A DNA stretch of 45,236 nt from Spirochaetales bacterium (lineage in GTDB: Bacteria; Spirochaetota; Leptospiria; Leptospirales; Leptonemataceae), in contig JACKOY010000012.1 of the NCBI GenBank assembly GCA_024233935.1, positions 60,001-105,236 of the forward strand, given 5' to 3'. Below, one piece after another: positions 41,724-45,236 of the stretch (its first letter is position 1; every line of letters starts with the position of its first letter). The notes under the pieces are model-generated. The model made no database searches, had not been told where the DNA came from, and saw nothing but the letters and a program-made list of their open reading frames with translations. Both the position numbers and the translations under genes were made by a program.

Positions 41724-42848
41724 TCAAATCAGGCCACGCAGAGCGCTCGCCACCCGTTCCACATTGTTTGCAGTCAGAGAAGGATAGATCGGTAGATTCA
41801 GCGCCCGCTGATAGAATCGCTCTGCATTCGGGTATTCCAGTCGGGGCAGGTCCAGCAGATGATGCAGCGGCATCTCGGCCGAGCGTTCCACACCAATCTG
41901 CAGCGCCGCAAAGTACCGCAGGGCTTCGTCCATGTTCTTGTTCAGAATGACCGGGAACTGAAGGTAACAATCGATTTCCGGTTCTCGAAAGTGCGTGACG
42001 TGACGGGTGGAGCGCACTGTTTCCAGGTATTTCACTCCGATGCGCTTGCGGCGCGCCAGAGTCACACCGAGGCGCGATAACTGGTCCAGGCCCATGGCCG
42101 CCTGAAAGTCTTCCAGACGATAATCGTAGGCCAACGATCCTTTTTCCCGCGGCCCGCCGTAGCGTAGCGCTTGCATTTGGCCGTGGGTCCGCGAGTCCCC
42201 GGTCAGAATCATGCCTCCATTCCCGGTCGTGATCAGATCGTACTCGGAAAAGCCGCACACGCTGACCTGGCCCAGCCGGCCGGAAGCCTCGCTGTCTTCG
42301 ACCTGAGTTCCCACCAGTCCCGTAAAATCTTCCAGGATGCGTGCACCTCTCGCGCGCAACTCCTCCACGGGCAGGCGAAAGAAGCTGCCGAAGCTGTGGT
42401 CGACCAGACACACCAGATCGGGTTCGGCACCGTCGCCACTTTCTGCGAGCAGGGCCTTCGCTCGTTCTTGATACAGATCCGGCGCCGGATGAAAGCTCTC
42501 GCGATCCACGTCGATCAGCTCGACGCGGGCGCCGGTGTAGCGGGCCGCATCGCAGGCCGCAACCGGCGCCAGAGCGCTCATCAGCACACGTGTGTTTGGT
42601 CCGGCTCCCAAACCCAGGAAGGCCAGGTGGTAGGCGGCCCCGAGGGAATTGACTGCCAGAGCATGTCGACTTCCGCACGCCTGCGCAAACGTGCGCTCGA
42701 AGCGTCGGGTAACGGTGCCCGAGCCCAGTCGATCTTCGATCAAACAGTCCAGGACCGATTCCAGTTCCTGTTTGCTCAAGGTCGGGCGATGGGCCTCGAT
42801 CCGTGTACGCGACTTATTTTCGTTCTTGTAGAGACCCACTGATGCCAC
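41724..42848 (-). CDS. DegT/DnrJ/EryC1-family protein lacking the PLP lysine
   Basis: A 374-residue protein of the sugar-aminotransferase (AHBA synthase) fold. It has the family frame: LGSGTVTRRFERTFAQACGS, ALAVNSLGAAYHLAFLGLGA, ARVELIDVDRESFHPAPDLY and ILEDFTGLVGTQ, whose Asp would contact the pyridine nitrogen. In GFSEYDLITTGNGGMIL, the residue that should be the Schiff-base Lys (seven before GG, as in FHAIKNITCAEGG of ArnB) is Asp, so ordinary transamination is not expected. GTG 42848 with GAGG nine bases upstream is the likely start; an upstream frame to 42902 adds unrelated residues. A regulatory, dehydratase-like or inactive role is possible. Confidence 0.83.
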   Translation of the reverse strand: MASVGLYKNENKSRTRIEAHRPTLSKQELESVLDCLIEDRLGSGTVTRRFERTFAQACGSRHALAVNSLGAAYHLAFLGLGAGPNTRVLMSALAPVAACDAARYTGARVELIDVDRESFHPAPDLYQERAKALLAESGDGAEPDLVCLVDHSFGSFFRLPVEELRARGARILEDFTGLVGTQVEDSEASGRLGQVSVCGFSEYDLITTGNGGMILTGDSRTHGQMQALRYGGPREKGSLAYDYRLEDFQAAMGLDQLSRLGVTLARRKRIGVKYLETVRSTRHVTHFREPEIDCYLQFPVILNKNMDEALRYFAALQIGVERSAEMPLHHLLDLPRLEYPNAERFYQRALNLPIYPSLTANNVERVASALRGLI

Positions 42849-43072
42849 TAAAATATGCCTCGATTTCGATCTAACTGCCAGCTTCCGGCCAACCGGGCCC
42901 ATGCCTCCGTATGCACAACGGATTTCAATGTTCCCTTTGCCGAATTATGTCTCATTAGACCTGTCTTTGTGAAGGGTCAATCAAATTATGCGCATATTGC
43001 CCACAGGCTCAACGAACAGGGCAGGCCGTGCGCTTCGCGAGGTTACCGGTGGCAGGTCCAAAAGGACGATGA

Positions 43073-44359
43073 TCAGGCGGCCACGACCTGGCCGCCTGTT
43101 TTGCGTCGCAGGCGCAAAAACCAGTCCCCGAGCACAATCACGGCCAGAGCGGCCGGTATCGCGGCCAGGGGCTTTTCGTAGGCATACGGCACGACGATTG
43201 CGGCCCCCAGCAAAACACAGAGGCGGGTCACCTCCAGACGGGCGGCCCAGACTCTGCGGTCCATCAGGGCGCCCACACAGAGCAGGGTAAGAAGGCAAAA
43301 AGCTGTCAAAAGCAATGCTTCCGGTGTGACCAGACCCTCCGCCGGGCTGGAGCCCTGCCCCTGCACAACAATCAGCCCGATCAGGGCCGCCAGGCCCAGA
43401 ATGAACTGGGAAAGAGCATAAGATTGCATGCCCCGGGATAAGGGCGGATCGTACTTGCGAAAGGTGTCGGCGCTGACCTCGGGCACCGGCTCCAGTCCGC
43501 CCAGGCTTTCCGGCTTCCAGCCTGGCGGCATGATCCAGACCTTGATTTTGTCGAGTAAGCCCGGAGTGCGCCAGCTGAGTTTGGCCAGATGCACCCAGTA
43601 CTGCACGTTTGCCCACATGGGGTTGAAGCTCGCCAGCGGTTTTACGGTGCCGTAGACCGGTTCTTCTTCTTCGGGCTGAAAGCTACCATACAGGCGGTCC
43701 CAGATGATCAGGACTCCGGCATGGTTTTTGTCGATGTACTTGGGATTGATTCCATGATGCACGCGATGGTGCGAGGGAGTATTCAGAAAGGCTTCAATAA
43801 ACGCCGGCAGTCTTTTAACAGCGCGCGTGTGGATCCAGAATTGATAGATCGTGTTTACCTGACCGTGTAACAAGAAGGTAATCGGATCGATGCCGATGAG
43901 AGCCAGCGGCAAATAAAACGGCGCGCTGAAAATTCCCTGAAAAGAACCCTGACGCAGGGCAACCGCCAGATTGTATTCCTCGCTCTGGTGGTGCGGCTCG
44001 TGGGAACCCCAGACCACGGACACTCCGTGGCTAATGCGATGGAACCAATAGTACTGGTGATCCACCAGAAAAAATGGGATCACTATTTTCCAGAGCGCAA
44101 AACCCCACAGCGAATCGGTCGGGGGCGTCCAGAAACGGTACGACTCGTACAGCCAGGCATAGAGGCCGAAATAGGCCACCAGCACAACAGCCCGAAGGAA
44201 CATGCCACTGACCTGCGAGTAGATGCCCATGGACAGGTCGTTCAGCGCGTCGTTGAGGCGGTAATAGCCGCGGTTGGCACGCGCGGAAAAATAGGCCTCC
44301 AGTCCGATCGAAAGCAAAAAGAAAGGAATGGCAATCACAATCAGATTGATGGGCGGCAT
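43073..44359 (-). CDS. Sterol desaturase/fatty acid hydroxylase family protein
   Basis: A 428-residue di-iron membrane oxygenase. The histidine clusters of the family are intact: HRISH, then HEPHH, and SHHRVHHG near residue 200, with further His in the membrane part. About five to seven hydrophobic segments lie before and after. The length with a C-terminal membrane extension resembles alkylglycerol-monooxygenase-like members (TMEM195-type), which cleave ether lipids; leptospiral members are of unknown substrate. GGAG six bases upstream supports ATG 44359. A small dyad lies just upstream. Confidence 0.9.
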   Translation of the reverse strand: MPPINLIVIAIPFFLLSIGLEAYFSARANRGYYRLNDALNDLSMGIYSQVSGMFLRAVVLVAYFGLYAWLYESYRFWTPPTDSLWGFALWKIVIPFFLVDHQYYWFHRISHGVSVVWGSHEPHHQSEEYNLAVALRQGSFQGIFSAPFYLPLALIGIDPITFLLHGQVNTIYQFWIHTRAVKRLPAFIEAFLNTPSHHRVHHGINPKYIDKNHAGVLIIWDRLYGSFQPEEEEPVYGTVKPLASFNPMWANVQYWVHLAKLSWRTPGLLDKIKVWIMPPGWKPESLGGLEPVPEVSADTFRKYDPPLSRGMQSYALSQFILGLAALIGLIVVQGQGSSPAEGLVTPEALLLTAFCLLTLLCVGALMDRRVWAARLEVTRLCVLLGAAIVVPYAYEKPLAAIPAALAVIVLGDWFLRLRRKTGGQVVAA

Positions 44360-44390
44360 GGCAGACTCCGTCGGTCAGCGTTACCGTTCA

Positions 44391-44405
44391 CTGACACTCT
44401 GTCAG
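44391..44405. promoter_or_regulatory. Inverted repeat upstream of the hydroxylase gene
   Basis: CTGACA (44391-44396) and TGTCAG (44400-44405) with a CTC centre form a 15-bp dyad about 32 bases before the hydroxylase start, in the 73 bases between that gene and manA. It shares the CTGAC...GTCAG core seen in the palindrome at 39201-39234. Candidate operator; low certainty. Confidence 0.4.
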
Positions 44406-44432
44406 GGAACGAAATGCGACTCGCGTGTGCAA

Positions 44433-45236
44433 CTAAAATTCCGGACCTACGGTGGCCTCGAAAACCACAGTGCCCGTGTTTGCATTCAGGTGCAGAATGA
44501 GTTTGCGGTGCGCCAGATCGCCCGGCAAAAACAGCACCGAGCCAGCCGGATAGTGACCGCGTTCCAGCGTGCTCGAACCATCGGTGCCGGTCAGCGACAC
44601 ATTCAAATCACCCTCATAGACCAGCAGTATGCCCGGCCGATCGTACTCTTTCAGGACCAGCGGTTCGCTCGTGCGAAACTGCAGGCGCGAGAGCGCGAAG
44701 TCGCTTACGGGCACGCGGTAACTCTCGCGGTGTTCGTTCAGGCTTCGTGGCCCCAGCACGCGTGGGGGCCCGGACTCGTAGTCGAGCATTTCAATCAGCG
44801 TGTTTGTGTCCCGGAACTTGCTCGTGAGTCCGGCGCGGACCACATTGTCCGATTCGGCCATGCATTCCAGAACGTCGCCTTCCAGATAGGCGTGCGGCTC
44901 GTTGGCCCGCAGAAACAGCGCCCGGCCTTCCGGCACTTCCGCATAGTTCAAAAAGAAGACCGAAAAGATGCCGGGGTCCCGGTCGCCGAATTGCTCCAGC
45001 AGGGAAACGAACAACCGGTCTTCAATCGACATCTGCTCGGGAGAAAGTCCGTAGCTATCGAGCCGCAGGCGGTGGGCGCGGGCGGCTTCTTGAATCTCCA
45101 CGGGAGTTGCGTTCATCAGGTTCTGATAATTTGCCTTGAGCCAGCTGCGCTTCTGCTCCTTGTTCAGGAGTTCGGGCCTTACGGCGGCTCCGGCATCGAA
45201 GCTTTCGAACTCCCCCGAACACAGCTCGCCCAGTTC
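44433..45236 (-). CDS. manA: Mannose-6-phosphate isomerase, class I (C-terminal part)
   Basis: The C-terminal 267 residues of a zinc-dependent isomerase interconverting fructose-6-phosphate and mannose-6-phosphate. The frame is open to the window edge, so the N-terminal part with most zinc ligands is missing. The hallmark NEPHAYLEGDVLECMAESDN (with a zinc-binding His) and the following RAGLTSKFRD are present, as is the C-terminal cupin-like end (AGSVLFLPGDLAHRKLILHL). The product feeds GDP-mannose and, through the fcl product at 17.5 kb, GDP-fucose. It precedes the hydroxylase gene. Confidence 0.93.
   Translation of the reverse strand, partial: ELGELCSGEFESFDAGAAVRPELLNKEQKRSWLKANYQNLMNATPVEIQEAARAHRLRLDSYGLSPEQMSIEDRLFVSLLEQFGDRDPGIFSVFFLNYAEVPEGRALFLRANEPHAYLEGDVLECMAESDNVVRAGLTSKFRDTNTLIEMLDYESGPPRVLGPRSLNEHRESYRVPVSDFALSRLQFRTSEPLVLKEYDRPGILLVYEGDLNVSLTGTDGSSTLERGHYPAGSVLFLPGDLAHRKLILHLNANTGTVVFEATVGPEF

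Noticed and set aside
43074..43098. Strong hairpin followed by TTTT on the plus strand
   Set aside because: It lies in the 3' end of the minus-strand hydroxylase gene and no plus-strand gene ends nearby; on the minus strand no T tract follows directly.

Overview
The window looks like chromosome of a spirochaete, most likely a member of the Leptospirales with a fairly high GC content. The clues are: a spirochaete-restricted spiro-SPASM protein; a lipoprotein-anchored 7TM-DISM/SpoIIE phosphatase; many lipoproteins with relaxed lipoboxes; a small histone-fold protein; and a 23S rRNA gene with no 5S gene behind it, as in leptospires whose rRNA genes are scattered. The placement is inferred from gene content; no database search was possible.

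Layout. 1-1262 is the 3' part of a 23S rRNA gene. It opens inside a group I intron (1-296) inserted at the position equivalent to E. coli 1931/1932, and a terminator at 1350-1378 closes the unit. 1.5-5.0 kb carries a membrane protein, a possible gene remnant and a membrane SpoIIE-type phosphatase. 5.08-5.33 kb is an array of fifteen 16-bp tandem repeats in front of a Crp/Fnr-type regulator, followed by a palindrome and a three-gene operon (SDR, DUF4386, SRPBCC lipoprotein). 8.4-18.5 kb holds mixed envelope and metabolic genes: a GNAT pair, a DUF4405 membrane protein, a beta-propeller lipoprotein, TfoX-N, a MORN protein, a PflX-type radical SAM protein, an apparently exported homologue of the phage tail-tube protein gp19, an M20 peptidase and GDP-fucose synthase.

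19.5-21.9 kb is the most distinctive stretch. It has a VOC protein with a lysine-rich tail, a histone-H1-like lysine/alanine protein, a HAD phosphatase, a cupin and a 61-residue bacterial histone, all on the minus strand. Next come galE with a coupled TPR lipoprotein, a GDSL esterase, a coiled-coil protein and a HEAT lipoprotein (22-27.6 kb); a chemoreceptor coupled to a small membrane protein (27.8-29.8 kb); and a tight run carA-dus-PpiC/SurA-like-spiro-SPASM (29.9-34.6 kb). 35.6-37.2 kb has an overlapping SpsF/PseG-like pair suggesting CMP-sugar (nonulosonate-type) chemistry. The last part holds 1-Cys peroxiredoxin, an alpha/beta hydrolase, a lytic transglycosylase behind several operator-like dyads, a histidine phosphatase operon, a DegT-family protein lacking the PLP lysine, a sterol-desaturase-type hydroxylase and the C-terminal part of mannose-6-phosphate isomerase.

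How they fit together: manA, fcl, galE, the SpsF/PseG pair and the DegT-like protein point to surface-sugar supply, while many lipoproteins and membrane proteins serve the envelope. The histone, H1-like protein and tailed VOC protein point to nucleoid architecture.
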